64,000 nucleotides of DNA from Streptomyces naganishii JCM 4654 (GCF_014650575.1 NZ_BMVF01000001.1:496001-560000); one strand, 5' to 3'. Shown: positions 14,695 to 23,895, numbered from the stretch's first letter. Numbers and translations are program-made. The notes: a model not told the origin generated them from the sequence alone.

Positions 14695-16152
14695 ATGTCG
14701 CTCACCCGCAGGGACTTCGCCAGACAGTCCGCGCTCACCGGCGCCGGAGTGGCCCTGGCCGGCAGCGTCGGCGCGCTCGCCACCGCGCCGAACGCCCTCG
14801 CGTCCACGGACACGGACGTCGAGACCGCGCCCGGCGCGGCGGGGAACGCGGCGGACGCCCGTCACGGGGTCGGCTACGGCCCGCTGTTGCCCGACCCGGA
14901 GGGTCTGCTCGCCCTGCCGGCCGGCTTCTCGTACCGGATCATCACCCACAGCGGCCGGACCCGGCTGGAGTCGGGCGAGTTCACCCCGTCCAACCACGAC
15001 GGCACGGCCGCCTTCGAGGGCCCGCGCGGCGCCACCCTCCTCGTGAACAACCACGAGCTGAAGGGCCCCCGCGCCGGCTGGAAGTACCCCGTCCCGCTCA
15101 CCGAGGGCCTCGTCTACGACCCCGCCGCCTCCGGTGGCTGCACGGTCGTCGAGGTGCGCCGCGACCACGTCGCCGAGTGGGTCGGCATCGCCGGCACCTC
15201 CACCAACTGCGCGGGCGGCAGCACCCCTTGGGGCACTTGGCTCACCTGCGAGGAGACCGAGGACAAGGCCGGCCAGAACGGCATGACCAAGGACCACGGG
15301 TACGTCTTCGAGGTCGACCCGGAGGACCGCCGCGCCAACCGGGACCCCCGGCCGGTCAAGGCCCTCGGCCGCTACGCCCACGAGGCGGTCGTCATCGACC
15401 CCCGGCGCGGCCACGCGTACCTCACCGAGGACGCCTCGAACCCCAACGGGCTGCTCTACCGCTGGACCCCGCCGGCCGGCTTCCACCACGGGCGCGGCAG
15501 GCTGCGCACCCTCGCCGACGACGCGGGCGTGCTCCAGGCCTTCAAGTGCTTCGACTCCGGCGGCCGGTTCGTCGACGACCTCTCCCGCGCCACCCGGACC
15601 GGCACGGTCTACGGCGTCGACTGGGTCGACGTGCCCGACCGCGACGCGCGCACCACCTCCGTGCGCAAGCAGTTCACCACCGGCCAGGTCACCCGTGCCC
15701 GCAAGCTCGAGGGCATGTGGTGGGGCGACGGCGGCGCCTACATCGTCTCCTCCTTCGCCCGCGCCGAGAGCCCGCTCCAGCACGACGGCCAGGTCTGGTT
15801 CTACGACCCCATGCGCCGCACCCTCACCCTCAAGGTGCTGCTCGGGGTGAACCCGGACCCGGCCGCGGACGGCGCCTTCGACGGCCCGGACAACATCACC
15901 GTCTCGCCCTACGGCGGTCTCGTCATCGCCGAGGACGGCGAGGGTGTCCAGCACCTGTTCGGCGCCACCGACAGCGGCCGCACCTACCCGATCGCCCGCA
16001 ACGAGCTGAACATCGGCACCGAGGAGGAGCCGGAGTACAGCGAGTTCACCGGCGTCACCTTCTCGCCCGACGGCCGCACGCTGTTCGCCAACATCCAGGA
16101 GCCGGGCATCATGCTCGCCATCACCGGCCCCTGGAAGCGCCAGCGGCGGTGA
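14695..16152 (+). CDS. Tat-exported PhoX-type phosphatase (DUF839)
   Basis: A 485-residue protein with a twin-arginine signal, TRRDFARQSALTGAG (RR at 5-6), a hydrophobic stretch and a cleavage region near residue 38. The mature part matches the PhoX/DUF839 beta-propeller family: GFSYRIITHSG, VNNHEL, WGTWLTCEETEDKAG, GRYAHEAVVIDP and PDNITVSPYGGLVIAEDGEG. PhoX enzymes use Ca and Fe cofactors bound by conserved acidic and Cys/Glu residues and release phosphate from esters. A role in phosphate scavenging is likely. A terminator hairpin follows the stop. Confidence 0.85.
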   Translation: MSLTRRDFARQSALTGAGVALAGSVGALATAPNALASTDTDVETAPGAAGNAADARHGVGYGPLLPDPEGLLALPAGFSYRIITHSGRTRLESGEFTPSNHDGTAAFEGPRGATLLVNNHELKGPRAGWKYPVPLTEGLVYDPAASGGCTVVEVRRDHVAEWVGIAGTSTNCAGGSTPWGTWLTCEETEDKAGQNGMTKDHGYVFEVDPEDRRANRDPRPVKALGRYAHEAVVIDPRRGHAYLTEDASNPNGLLYRWTPPAGFHHGRGRLRTLADDAGVLQAFKCFDSGGRFVDDLSRATRTGTVYGVDWVDVPDRDARTTSVRKQFTTGQVTRARKLEGMWWGDGGAYIVSSFARAESPLQHDGQVWFYDPMRRTLTLKVLLGVNPDPAADGAFDGPDNITVSPYGGLVIAEDGEGVQHLFGATDSGRTYPIARNELNIGTEEEPEYSEFTGVTFSPDGRTLFANIQEPGIMLAITGPWKRQRR

Positions 16153-16178
16153 CCCGGACCCCGGAAGGCCGCTGAGGC

Positions 16179-16226
16179 CGGGGGCGCCCCCGCCGTCCCG
16201 TCGCCGCACCGGCGAGGGCGCCCCCG
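16179..16226. terminator. Terminator hairpin between convergent phoX-like and terD-like genes
   Basis: Perfect 11-bp stem CGGGGGCGCCC (16179-16189) paired with GGGCGCCCCCG (16216-16226). It can act in both directions. Confidence 0.7.
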
Positions 16227-16253
16227 AGCACGTACCGCCGTGCCGCCCGTCGG

Positions 16254-17501
16254 CTACAGGGCCTGGGCGGCCGGCTTCACCATGTTGCGGACCGTGCGGG
16301 CCTTGACGAAGTCGCCGATGGCCGTCATCTCCCACTCGCCGGAGAACTGCCGGATCAACTTGGCCATCATCACGCCCGTCTGCGCCTCGGCGTGGGTGAG
16401 GTCGAAGCGGACCAGCTCCTCGTCGGTGGCCGCGTCCACCAGCCGGCAGTACGCCTTGGCGACCTCGGTGAACTTCTGCCCGGAGAAGGAGTTCACCGTG
16501 AAGACCAGGCCGGTGACCTCCTGGGGCAGCCGGCCGAGGTCGACCACGATCACCTCGTCGTCGCCCGCGCCCTCGCCGGTGAGGTTGTCGCCGGAGTGCT
16601 TGACCGCGCCGTTCAGGATCGACAGCTTGCCGAAGTAGCAGCTGTCGAGGTGGTTGCGCTGCGGGCCGTAGGCGATCACGGAGGCGTCCAGGTCGATGTC
16701 GGCGCCGCGGAACGCCGGCTCCCAGCCGAGGCCCATCCGCACCTGGGACAGCAGCGGGCGGCCGCCCTTGACCAGGGAGACCGTCTGGTTCTTCTGCAGG
16801 CTGACGCGGCCCTTGTCCAGGTTGATCTTGCCGGTGCCCGGGGCGGGCGCCGACGGGGCCGGGGGAGCGGGCGGGGCGGGCGGAACGGGCGGCGTCACCT
16901 GGGGCTGCATGGCGGGCGGCGGAGCCATGGGCTGCGGCGGGGCGCCCGGGTGCGGCGGGGCCGGCGGGGTCACGGGCTGGGGCGCCACGGCCGGGGCCGG
17001 CTCCTCGACCGAGACGCCGAAGTCGGTGGCGATGCCGGCGAGCCCGTTGGCGTACCCCTGGCCGACGGCGCGCGCCTTCCACTGGCCGTTGCGCCGGTAG
17101 ATCTCCACGATCACCAGCGCCGTCTCCGCGCCGAGCCGGGGCGGGGTGAAGGTGGCCAGCACCGCGCCGCCGTCCGCGTCGCGCAGGGTGGCCGTGGGCT
17201 CGATGCCCTGGAACGTCTGGCCGGCGGCGTCCGGGCTCGCCGTGACGACGATCTTCTCGATGCCCGGCGGTACGGCGGCCGTGTCCACGGTGATCGCGTC
17301 CGGCGCCGTACCGCCGCCCGGGCGGTAGGTGACGCCCGGGCCCGAGGGCTGGTTGTAGAAGATGAAGTCGTCGTCCGAGCGCACCTTGCCGTCGCCCGTG
17401 AGCAGCAGGCCCGAGACGTCCAGCCGCACCGGGGCGGCCACGTCCACCGTGACGCGCGCGGCGGACAGAGGGATGTTCGAGCCAGGGGTCATAGCTGTCA
17501 T
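16254..17501 (-). CDS. Double TerD-domain protein
   Basis: A 415-residue protein of two TerD (tellurium-resistance/stress) domains joined by a Pro/Ala/Gly linker at about 170-240. The first domain (about 50-165) has DDDFIFYNQPSG, ALVIVEIYRRNGQWKARAVG and GYANGL. The second (about 245-405) has LDASVIAYG, CYFGKLSILNGAVKHSGDN, EVIVVDLGRLP and FTVNSFSG. TerD domains bind Ca through conserved acidic residues and occur in stress-response and development clusters. Two ATG codons (17501 and 17492) are possible starts; neither has a clear ribosome site. No other ter gene is nearby. Confidence 0.83.
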   Translation of the reverse strand: MTAMTPGSNIPLSAARVTVDVAAPVRLDVSGLLLTGDGKVRSDDDFIFYNQPSGPGVTYRPGGGTAPDAITVDTAAVPPGIEKIVVTASPDAAGQTFQGIEPTATLRDADGGAVLATFTPPRLGAETALVIVEIYRRNGQWKARAVGQGYANGLAGIATDFGVSVEEPAPAVAPQPVTPPAPPHPGAPPQPMAPPPAMQPQVTPPVPPAPPAPPAPSAPAPGTGKINLDKGRVSLQKNQTVSLVKGGRPLLSQVRMGLGWEPAFRGADIDLDASVIAYGPQRNHLDSCYFGKLSILNGAVKHSGDNLTGEGAGDDEVIVVDLGRLPQEVTGLVFTVNSFSGQKFTEVAKAYCRLVDAATDEELVRFDLTHAEAQTGVMMAKLIRQFSGEWEMTAIGDFVKARTVRNMVKPAAQAL

Positions 17502-17588
17502 GTGGGGGCTAACGAACGAGGGTGCTTTACCGTTCCCTTACCTGCCGAACGGGTGAAACCACAGCGGAACGCCAGGTCAGGGCGTGCC

Positions 17589-18578
17589 TCACGGCACCAC
17601 CACGATCTTCCGCCCGACCCCCGCGGCGAACTGCTCCAGCGCCTGCGGGTAGCGGGCCAGCGGGATCCGGTCGCTGATGAAGACGTCCGGGTCCAGCACC
17701 CCGTTCGCGAACAGCTCCGCGGCCCGCTCGAAGCTGTGCAGCACCGCCATCGAGCCGGTGATGGTGATCTCCTGGTTGTAGATCCGGTACGGGTCGATCG
17801 TCACCCGCGTCGCGTAGTCGGCCACCCCGAACTGCAGGAAGGTGCCCGCCTTCGCCACCCGGTCCAGGCCGTCCTGGATGGCCGCCGCGTTGCCGGTGGC
17901 GTCCACCACCACGTCCCAGCCCTGCGGCCGCTCCAGCTCGTCCGCGCTCGCCGCCGACGAGCTCACGCCGAGGCCGCGCGCCGTCTCCAGCCGGGCCGGG
18001 TTGATGTCGACGACGTCCACGCTCGCCGCGCCGGTGCGCTTGGCCAGCTCCAGCATCATCAGGCCCATGGTCCCCGAGCCGTAGATCAGCACGTGCGCGC
18101 CGAGGCGGGAGCGCAGCACGTCGTAGCCGCGCACCGCGCAGGACAGCGGCTCGACCAGCGCCGCGTCCTCGGTGCGCACGTGCTCGGGCAGCTTCACGCA
18201 GTTGGCCACCGGCGCCACCGCGTACTGCGCGGCGCCCCCGGCCGTCGTCACCCCGATCGCCGCCCACCGCTCGCACATGTTGTTGTGGCCGACGCGGCAG
18301 TAGCGGCACTCGTAGCAGTACAGCGAGGGGTCGACCGCCACCCGGTCGCCGGCCGCGACCTCGGTGACCCGGGAGCCGACGCCGACGACCGTGCCGGCGA
18401 ACTCGTGGCCCGGCACGATCGGCAGCTCGGGCGCGAACTCGCCCTGGAGGATGTGCAGGTCGGTGCCGCACAGGCCGCAGGCGGCGACCTCCACGACCAC
18501 CTCCCGCGGCCCCGGCGCCGGGTCGGGGACCTCGGTGACGACGGCGCGGCCCACGGACTCGATGACGGCGGCCTTCAT
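17589..18578 (-). CDS. Zinc-dependent alcohol/polyol dehydrogenase
   Basis: A 329-residue medium-chain dehydrogenase. Catalytic zinc ligands: Cys37 in CGLCGTD, and His58 and Glu59 in GHEF. Structural zinc: Cys88, 91, 94 and 102. Cofactor domain: IYGSGTMGLMMLELAKR followed by VDIN, whose acidic residue favours NAD+. The sequence resembles sorbitol/L-iditol/xylitol-type enzymes. It is last in an operon with a sugar ABC importer, its start overlapping the permease stop by 4 nt (ATGA). This implies that it oxidises the imported polyol. The exact substrate is not deducible. Confidence 0.85.
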   Translation of the reverse strand: MKAAVIESVGRAVVTEVPDPAPGPREVVVEVAACGLCGTDLHILQGEFAPELPIVPGHEFAGTVVGVGSRVTEVAAGDRVAVDPSLYCYECRYCRVGHNNMCERWAAIGVTTAGGAAQYAVAPVANCVKLPEHVRTEDAALVEPLSCAVRGYDVLRSRLGAHVLIYGSGTMGLMMLELAKRTGAASVDVVDINPARLETARGLGVSSSAASADELERPQGWDVVVDATGNAAAIQDGLDRVAKAGTFLQFGVADYATRVTIDPYRIYNQEITITGSMAVLHSFERAAELFANGVLDPDVFISDRIPLARYPQALEQFAAGVGRKIVVVP

Positions 18579-19435
18579 TTCACGGCTCCCAACGACAGGC
18601 CCTGGACCAGCTTGTCCTGGGCGGCGAACCCCGCGGCGAGCACCGGCAGGGAGATGACGAGCGACGCGGCGCACACCTTGGCCAGGAACAGGCCCTGGCT
18701 GGTGATGAAGCCGGTCAGGAAGACGGGGGCGGTCTCGGCGACCACGCCGGTGAGCACCCGGGCGAACAGCAGCTCGTTCCAGCTGAAGATGAAGCAGATC
18801 AGCGCGGTCGCGGCGATGCCGGGCAGGGCGATCGGGGCGACCACACGGCCGAGGACCGTGGGCAGCCGGGCGCCGTCGATCTGCGCCGCCTCGATGATCG
18901 CGACCGGCACCTCGGAGAGGAAGGACTGCATCATCCAGACGGCGATCGGCAGGTTCATGGCCGTGTAGAGCACGACCAGGGCCCAGATGTTGTCCAGCAG
19001 CCCGGCGTTCTTGGCGAAGAGGTAGATCGGCAGCAGGCCCGCCACGGCCGGCAGCATCTTGGTGGACAGGAAGAAGAACAGGACGTCGGTCCACTTCTTC
19101 ACGGGCCGCACGGACAGCGCGTACGCGGCGGGCAGCGCCAGCAGCAGGGTCAGTACGGTGGAGGCGACCGAGGCCGTGGTGGAGTTGATCAGCGCCGGCC
19201 AGGGGCTCGCGCCGCCGTCCAGGCCGAAGAACTCGCGGTAGCTGGCGAAGGTGAGCGAGGCGGTCAGGGACGGCGGGTTGGTCGCCGCGTCCGCCTCCGA
19301 GTGGAAGGACGTCAGGGCCATCCAGGCGATGGGCAGGACGAACACGATGCCGGCCAGCCAGGCCACCAGGCCGAGCCCCGTGCCCTTCCAGCCCGGCCGG
19401 CGGGGGCCGCCTGCGGCTGTGGCGATGCCGCTCAT
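18575..19435 (-). CDS. Carbohydrate ABC transporter permease (MalG type)
   Basis: A 286-residue inner-membrane permease with six predicted helices. The coupling motif is EAAQIDGARLPTVLGRVVAPIALPG, shown here as EAAQIDGARL plus the helix that follows. The N-terminus (WLAGIVFVLPIAWMALTSF) is typical of the MalG/second-permease group. It overlaps the other permease (by 4 nt) and the dehydrogenase gene (by 4 nt). No ABC ATPase is in the operon; Streptomyces importers of this class often share the MsiK ATPase encoded elsewhere. Confidence 0.88.
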   Translation of the reverse strand: MSGIATAAGGPRRPGWKGTGLGLVAWLAGIVFVLPIAWMALTSFHSEADAATNPPSLTASLTFASYREFFGLDGGASPWPALINSTTASVASTVLTLLLALPAAYALSVRPVKKWTDVLFFFLSTKMLPAVAGLLPIYLFAKNAGLLDNIWALVVLYTAMNLPIAVWMMQSFLSEVPVAIIEAAQIDGARLPTVLGRVVAPIALPGIAATALICFIFSWNELLFARVLTGVVAETAPVFLTGFITSQGLFLAKVCAASLVISLPVLAAGFAAQDKLVQGLSLGAVK

Positions 19436-20376
19436 GCGCCGGACACCTCCTCGCGGAACAGGGACGACACCACGCGCAGGGCGAAGGTCGCGATGACGAT
19501 CGAGCCGATGACGACCAGGACGCCGGCCGCCGAGGCGAGCCCGTTCTCGTGCGCCTGGTAGAAGGTCTGGTAGACGGTGTACGGCAGGTTCGCGGTGCCC
19601 AGGCCGCCGGAGGTGATGGTGAACACCGCGTCGAAGTTCTGCACGATGTAGATCGAGCCGAGCAGCACGCCCAGTTCGAGGTAGCGGCGCAGGTGCGGCA
19701 GGGTGATGTGGACGAACACCTGCCAGTCGCCGGCGCCGTCCATCCGGGCCGCCTCGATCAGCTGGGGGTCGCGGCTCTGGAGCCCGGCCAGCAGGATCAG
19801 CATCATGAACGGCGTCCACTGCCACACCAGCGAGGCCTCGACCGCCGCGAGCGGCATCTGGGAGATCCAGTCCGGCTGCGGCGCGCCGTCGCCCCCGATC
19901 CAGTGCAGCACGCCGTTGAACAGGCCGTACTCCGGGTTGAACAGCACGTGCTTCCACAGCAGGGCGGACGCGACCGGCACCAGCAGGAAGGGCGCGATGA
20001 GCATGGTGCGCACCGCCGCCCGGCCGCGGAAGCGGCGGTCGAGGAGCAGCGCGAGCAGCAGCCCGAGCAGCAGGCTGACGAGCACCACGGTGACGGTCAG
20101 CAGGATCGTCGTCCACACCGACTTGCGCAGTTCGGGCGTGCTCAGGACCTGCGAGTAGTTGCCGAACCCGGTGAAGTGGCGCTCCTTCGGGTACAGGGCG
20201 TTCCAGTCGAGGAAGGAGATCACCAGCGTCGCCACGAACGGCAGCTGGGTCACGGCGATCATGAAGATCAGGGCGGGCAGCAGCGGGGCGCGGGTGGCCC
20301 AGGCACGGAGCCGGCTCGGCGGCCGGGCCGTCCGCGGCTGGACCGCGGCGACCCGGGCGGTGGTGGTGGCGGTCAT
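19432..20376 (-). CDS. Carbohydrate ABC transporter permease (MalF type)
   Basis: A 314-residue membrane protein with an N-terminal cytosolic tail, helix 1 (LLPALIFMIAVTQLPFVATL) and further helices. The EAA loop reads EAARMDGAGDWQVFVHITLP. It pairs with the MalG-type permease in CUT1 sugar importers. Its ATG overlaps the TGA of the binding-protein gene by one base (TGATG), a sign of translational coupling. It probably forms the transmembrane heterodimer for polyol or sugar uptake. Confidence 0.88.
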   Translation of the reverse strand: MTATTTARVAAVQPRTARPPSRLRAWATRAPLLPALIFMIAVTQLPFVATLVISFLDWNALYPKERHFTGFGNYSQVLSTPELRKSVWTTILLTVTVVLVSLLLGLLLALLLDRRFRGRAAVRTMLIAPFLLVPVASALLWKHVLFNPEYGLFNGVLHWIGGDGAPQPDWISQMPLAAVEASLVWQWTPFMMLILLAGLQSRDPQLIEAARMDGAGDWQVFVHITLPHLRRYLELGVLLGSIYIVQNFDAVFTITSGGLGTANLPYTVYQTFYQAHENGLASAAGVLVVIGSIVIATFALRVVSSLFREEVSGA

Positions 20377-21743
20377 CACCGGTACTTCTTCGCGACCGTC
20401 TCGGCGAGCGACTGGGACTTGCTCAGGGCGCTGTCGACGGACTCGCGTCCGGCGATGGCGGAGCTGATCTCCTGGGAGACCTTGGTGCCCAGGTCGGTGA
20501 ACTCGGGGATGCCGACGAACTGGATGCCCGGCGCGGGCCGCGGCTGGACCCCGGGGTTGCCCGGCTGCGCCGAGGAGATGGCGTCCCGCGTCACGTCCGC
20601 GAAGGCCGCGGCCTCCTTGCGGTACTCGGGGATGTCGTACGTCGAAGTGCGCTTGCCCGCCGGGACGTTGGCCCAGCCGTCGGTCTTGCCGACCAGCTGC
20701 TCGTAGTCCTTGCCGGAGGCCCAGGAGATGAACTTCCAGGCGTCGTCGGAGTGCTTGGAGGCCTTCTGGACGCCCCAGGCCCACGTGTAGAGCCAGCCGG
20801 AGCTCTTGGTCTTCTCCACCGGCGCCGGCACGTAACCGATCTTGCCCTTGACCGGTGAGCCGGCCGCCTCCAGGGAGCCGGCGCCGGAGGTGGCGTCGTA
20901 CCACATGGCGGTCTTGCCCTGGGTCATGTTGTTCAGGCACTCCGCGAAGCCGGACTGCGCGGCGCCCGACTCGCCGTGCTTGCGGACCAGGTCGACGTAG
21001 AACCGGGTGGCCTGCTTGAACTCCTTGGAGTCCAGGCGCGGTGTCCAGTCCTTGTCGAACCAGGTGCCGCCGAAGGTGTTGACCACGGTGGTCAGCGGGG
21101 CGATGACCTCGCCCCAGCCGGGCAGGCCGCGCAGGCAGATGCCCCTCATCCCGGACTCGGCGCCGTCCGCCTTGGCCGCGAGGTCCGCCACCTGCTGCCA
21201 GGTGGGGTGCGCGGGCATCTTGAGCCCCTTCTTGGCGAACACGTCCTTGCGGTACATCAGGAAGGACGACTCCCCGTAGAACGGCTCGCCGTAGAGCTTG
21301 CCGTCCGCCGCGGTGAGGGCGGTGCGCATGGGCGCGAGGATGTCCTGCTGGTCGAAGCCCTTGTCGTTCGCCACGTAGGAGTCCAGCGGGTGCAGCCAGT
21401 TGTTCTTGGCGTAGATCGGTATCTCGTAGTTGCTGAGGGTGGCGACGTCGTACTGGCCGGCCTGGTTGGCGAAGTCCTGGCTGATCTTGTCGCGGACGTC
21501 GTTCTCCGGCAGCACGGTGAAGTTCACCTTGATTCCGGTGTCCTTGGTGAAGTGCGCCGCGGTGAGCTTCTGGAGCTCCACCATCTGCGGGTTGTTCACC
21601 ATCAGGACGTTGATGGAGTGGGCGGAGGAACCGCCCCCGGCGCCGCCGGCCCCCGAGCAGCCGGCGAGGAGGGGGGTGATCAGCGTTCCTGCGGCGGCCA
21701 CGGCGCAGAGCGCGCGGGGCGCTCTTCTGTTCTGGGTTCGCAT
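20376..21743 (-). CDS. Sugar/polyol ABC transporter substrate-binding lipoprotein
   Basis: A 455-residue extracellular binding protein (family 1). The signal has a lipobox LLAGC with lipidated Cys29, followed by a Gly/Ser linker. The mature part starts INVLMVNNPQMVELQKL and carries the family signature region GKTAMWYDATSGAG. GGAGC lies 7 nt before the ATG. It is first in an operon with two permeases and a polyol-type dehydrogenase. The DeoR regulator gene starts the same-strand group upstream. This architecture resembles mannitol/sorbitol importers (SmoE/MtlE-like), so polyol specificity is an inference. Confidence 0.87.
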   Translation of the reverse strand: MRTQNRRAPRALCAVAAAGTLITPLLAGCSGAGGAGGGSSAHSINVLMVNNPQMVELQKLTAAHFTKDTGIKVNFTVLPENDVRDKISQDFANQAGQYDVATLSNYEIPIYAKNNWLHPLDSYVANDKGFDQQDILAPMRTALTAADGKLYGEPFYGESSFLMYRKDVFAKKGLKMPAHPTWQQVADLAAKADGAESGMRGICLRGLPGWGEVIAPLTTVVNTFGGTWFDKDWTPRLDSKEFKQATRFYVDLVRKHGESGAAQSGFAECLNNMTQGKTAMWYDATSGAGSLEAAGSPVKGKIGYVPAPVEKTKSSGWLYTWAWGVQKASKHSDDAWKFISWASGKDYEQLVGKTDGWANVPAGKRTSTYDIPEYRKEAAAFADVTRDAISSAQPGNPGVQPRPAPGIQFVGIPEFTDLGTKVSQEISSAIAGRESVDSALSKSQSLAETVAKKYR

Positions 21744-21872
21744 GGGTTGCTCCTGGAGGTGCGGGGAGTCGCGGACTTGTGGGGAATTACTGGAAGTACG
21801 AGGTGACAACGGGTGTCGGCGGGATGTGCGAAGTCCTGGTGCGGCGGGGGCCCAGGCGGCCGGCCGGGGCCC

Positions 21873-22643
21873 TCAGACGCGGATGACCTGCGGGCCCTGG
21901 AGTGAGTAGCGGTGGGCTTCGGAGGCGGGCAGCAGGGTGCTCGTGACGATCGCCTCGAGGTCGCCGACCTCGGCGAAGCGGCAGAAGCTGACCGCCCCGA
22001 ACTTGGTGTGCACGCCCACGAAGACCGTGCGGCGCGAGGCGCGCAGGGCCTGGGCCTTGACCTCGCTGACCGCCGGGTCGGGCGTGGTCAGCCCGTGCTC
22101 GCGGGAGATGCCGTTGGCCCCGATGTACGCCAGGTCGATGACGAATCCGGCCAGCATCCTGGTGGTCCAGTGGTCCACGGTGGCGAGCGTGCCGGGCCTT
22201 ACCCGGCCGCCGAGCAGCAGGACGGTGGTGTTCCCCGCCTCCGCCAGTGCGCCGGCGCAGGCGAGGGAGGCGGTGACCACGGTCAGCGGCCGGTCCCGGG
22301 GCAGGGCCTCGGCGATGAGCTGCGGGGTGAAGCCCTCGTCGACGAAGACGGTCTCGGCGTCCCCGAGCAGTTCGGCCGCTGCGGCGGCGATCCGCCGCTT
22401 CTCCGGCACGTGGCTGGTGGCGCGGAAGGCGAGGGTCGTCTCGAATCCGGCGCTCTCCACGGGGTAGGCGCCGCCGTGCGTGCGGCGGACGAGCCCGTGG
22501 TCCTCCAGGGCCCGCAGGTCCCGGCGTACGGTCTCCTTGGCCACGCCCAGTTCGGCGGCGAGCGTGGTGACGTCGACCGAACCCGTGCGGCGGGCGGCCT
22601 GGACGATCTCGCGCTGCCGTTCCTCAGCGGTTCTCGCCGTCAT
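21873..22643 (-). CDS. DeoR/GlpR-family transcriptional regulator
   Basis: A 256-residue DeoR repressor. The helix-turn-helix covers about 1-60 (EERQREIVQAARRTGSVDV; LGVAKETVRRDLRALEDHG; RRTHGG). The sugar-phosphate-binding DeoRC domain covers about 75-240, with VFVDEGFTPQLIAEAL, VVTASLACAGAL, LLLGGRVRPGT and AYIGANGIS. It lies directly upstream of the polyol importer and dehydrogenase operon, same strand, so it most likely controls that operon in response to a phosphorylated intermediate. No repeated operator was identified in the 130-bp gap. Confidence 0.87.
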   Translation of the reverse strand: MTARTAEERQREIVQAARRTGSVDVTTLAAELGVAKETVRRDLRALEDHGLVRRTHGGAYPVESAGFETTLAFRATSHVPEKRRIAAAAAELLGDAETVFVDEGFTPQLIAEALPRDRPLTVVTASLACAGALAEAGNTTVLLLGGRVRPGTLATVDHWTTRMLAGFVIDLAYIGANGISREHGLTTPDPAVSEVKAQALRASRRTVFVGVHTKFGAVSFCRFAEVGDLEAIVTSTLLPASEAHRYSLQGPQVIRV

Positions 22644-22963
22644 CGCCGCCACCTGCCTTCCGTGCTGTGTTCCCGGCCCGGCCCGGCCCGCCTCGCGGCG
22701 GCCGTACCGGACGTGCCCGTTCGGGCCCGCTGGGGCCTTGGGGGAAGTTCTACAGCGGGTGTGCGGCGGTGACCAGGCCTGTTGCCCGCCCGAGTGTGCC
22801 CGATCCTGCCCGTTCGGCTCCGGGGCGGGCCCGTCGCGGACCTGGGGACGAGGGGACCGGCCGGTGGGATCGGGCAGCCTCCGTGCCCGAACGGCGCGGC
22901 GGGCGGGCCCGTTCGCTGCCCGCCCGCCCTGTGGTGCCCCCGCTGTGCCCGGGTGCCGCCCGG
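22644..22963. other. Gene-free gap between deoR-like and uronate dehydrogenase genes
   Basis: 320 bp without a credible gene. It holds the DeoR gene promoter region (no clear hexamers seen) and, at 22898-22928, the hairpin that should end the uronate dehydrogenase transcript. The rest is GC-rich filler with no other structure I can support. Confidence 0.5.
22898..22928 (-). terminator. Terminator of the uronate dehydrogenase gene
   Basis: Perfect 11-bp stem, GGCGGGCGGGC (22898-22908) with GCCCGCCCGCC (22918-22928), loop 9 nt, starting 36 nt past the stop codon. Confidence 0.65.
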
Positions 22964-23773
22964 TCAGTGGGGCCAGATCGGCGGGTCCGTCACGAAGTGG
23001 CCGCCCAGGCACGCCTGCGCCGGGTCGTCGGGGGCTGGCTCGCCCTGCTCGGCGATCAGTTCCGCGGCGTACGGCTCGGAGTCGTCCCGCGGTTCGTAGC
23101 CGAGCGCCCGCGCGCTGCTCAGGTCCCACCACAGGCGGGTGTTGGCGGAGGAGCCGTACACGACGGTGTGGCCGACGTGTTCGGCGGTCAGGGCCGCGTG
23201 GAAGAGGCGGGCGCCGTCGGCCGGGCTCATCCAGATCGACAGCATGCGCACGCTGGTCGGCTCGGGGAAGCAGGACCCGATGCGCACGGAGACGGTCTCG
23301 ATGCCGTGCTTGTCCCAGTAGAGCTGGGCCAGGTCCTCGCCGAAGGACTTGGACAGGCCGTAGAAGGTGTCCGGGCGGCGCGGGGTGCCGACCGGGATCA
23401 GCGGGTCGTCGCCCCCCGGGCGGGGCGTGTAGCCCACCGCGTGGTTGGAGGAGGCGAACACGATCCGGCCGACGCCTTCCTCGCGGGCCGCCTCGTACAG
23501 GTGGTACGTGCCCTCGATGTTGGCCTTGAGGATCTTCTCGAACGGGGCTTCCAGGGAGATGCCCGCGAGGTGGATGACCGCGTCGACGCCCCTGACCGCC
23601 TCGCGCAGGGCGGCCCGGTCGGCGAGGTCGGCGGTGATCGCGTCCGGCTCGCCCTCGACGGGCCGCATGTCGAGGAGGCGCAGTGCGTAGCCGTACTCGG
23701 GCAGCAGGCCCCGCATGAGGGTGCCGAGCCCGCCGGCGGCGCCGGTGAGCAGAACGGTGCGGGGAGCGGGCAT
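22964..23773 (-). CDS. udh: Uronate dehydrogenase-like NAD-dependent epimerase/dehydratase family protein
   Basis: A 269-residue extended-type SDR, the length usual for uronate dehydrogenases (about 265). It has GAAGGLG at 11-17 for NAD binding, Ser109 in FASSNHAVGY, and Tyr138/Lys142 in YGLSK. The SSNHAVGY and RIGSCFPEP segments are characteristic of enzymes that oxidise glucuronate or galacturonate to aldaro-lactones. The ATG at 23773 has AAGGAG upstream; an upstream in-frame ATG would add 26 unlikely residues. It faces the keto-deoxyglucarate dehydratase gene from a matching promoter, which supports an aldarate pathway role. Confidence 0.78.
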   Translation of the reverse strand: MPAPRTVLLTGAAGGLGTLMRGLLPEYGYALRLLDMRPVEGEPDAITADLADRAALREAVRGVDAVIHLAGISLEAPFEKILKANIEGTYHLYEAAREEGVGRIVFASSNHAVGYTPRPGGDDPLIPVGTPRRPDTFYGLSKSFGEDLAQLYWDKHGIETVSVRIGSCFPEPTSVRMLSIWMSPADGARLFHAALTAEHVGHTVVYGSSANTRLWWDLSSARALGYEPRDDSEPYAAELIAEQGEPAPDDPAQACLGGHFVTDPPIWPH

Positions 23774-23850
23774 CCTCGGATCTCCTTGGGTCGCCGGCGT
23801 GTCGGGAGCCTCGGCCGTCAGCACGGTGAAGGCCGCGTGCATGGACGCCA

Positions 23851-23895
23851 TTCACATTCGTGGACACGCTAGGGAGGGCGACCGTGCGCCGTCAA
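23851..23895 (-). promoter_or_regulatory. Promoter and operator-like site of the uronate dehydrogenase gene
   Basis: On the minus strand TTGACG (23890-23895) and TAGCGT (23866-23871) are separated by 18 bp. GTCCA-N6-TGAA (23851-23865) lies directly downstream of the -10. The facing promoter at 23956-24007 has the same -10, the same 18-bp spacing and the same half-sites in the opposite order. Confidence 0.6.

Noticed and set aside
14683-17082. A long minus-strand open frame (about 800 codons) opposite the PhoX-like gene and running on into the TerD gene
   Set aside because: Its sequence is Arg/Gly/Ala-rich with no family pattern, and it runs in an off-phase frame. It is the usual shadow of high-GC coding DNA; the PhoX-like and TerD frames carry the recognisable motifs.
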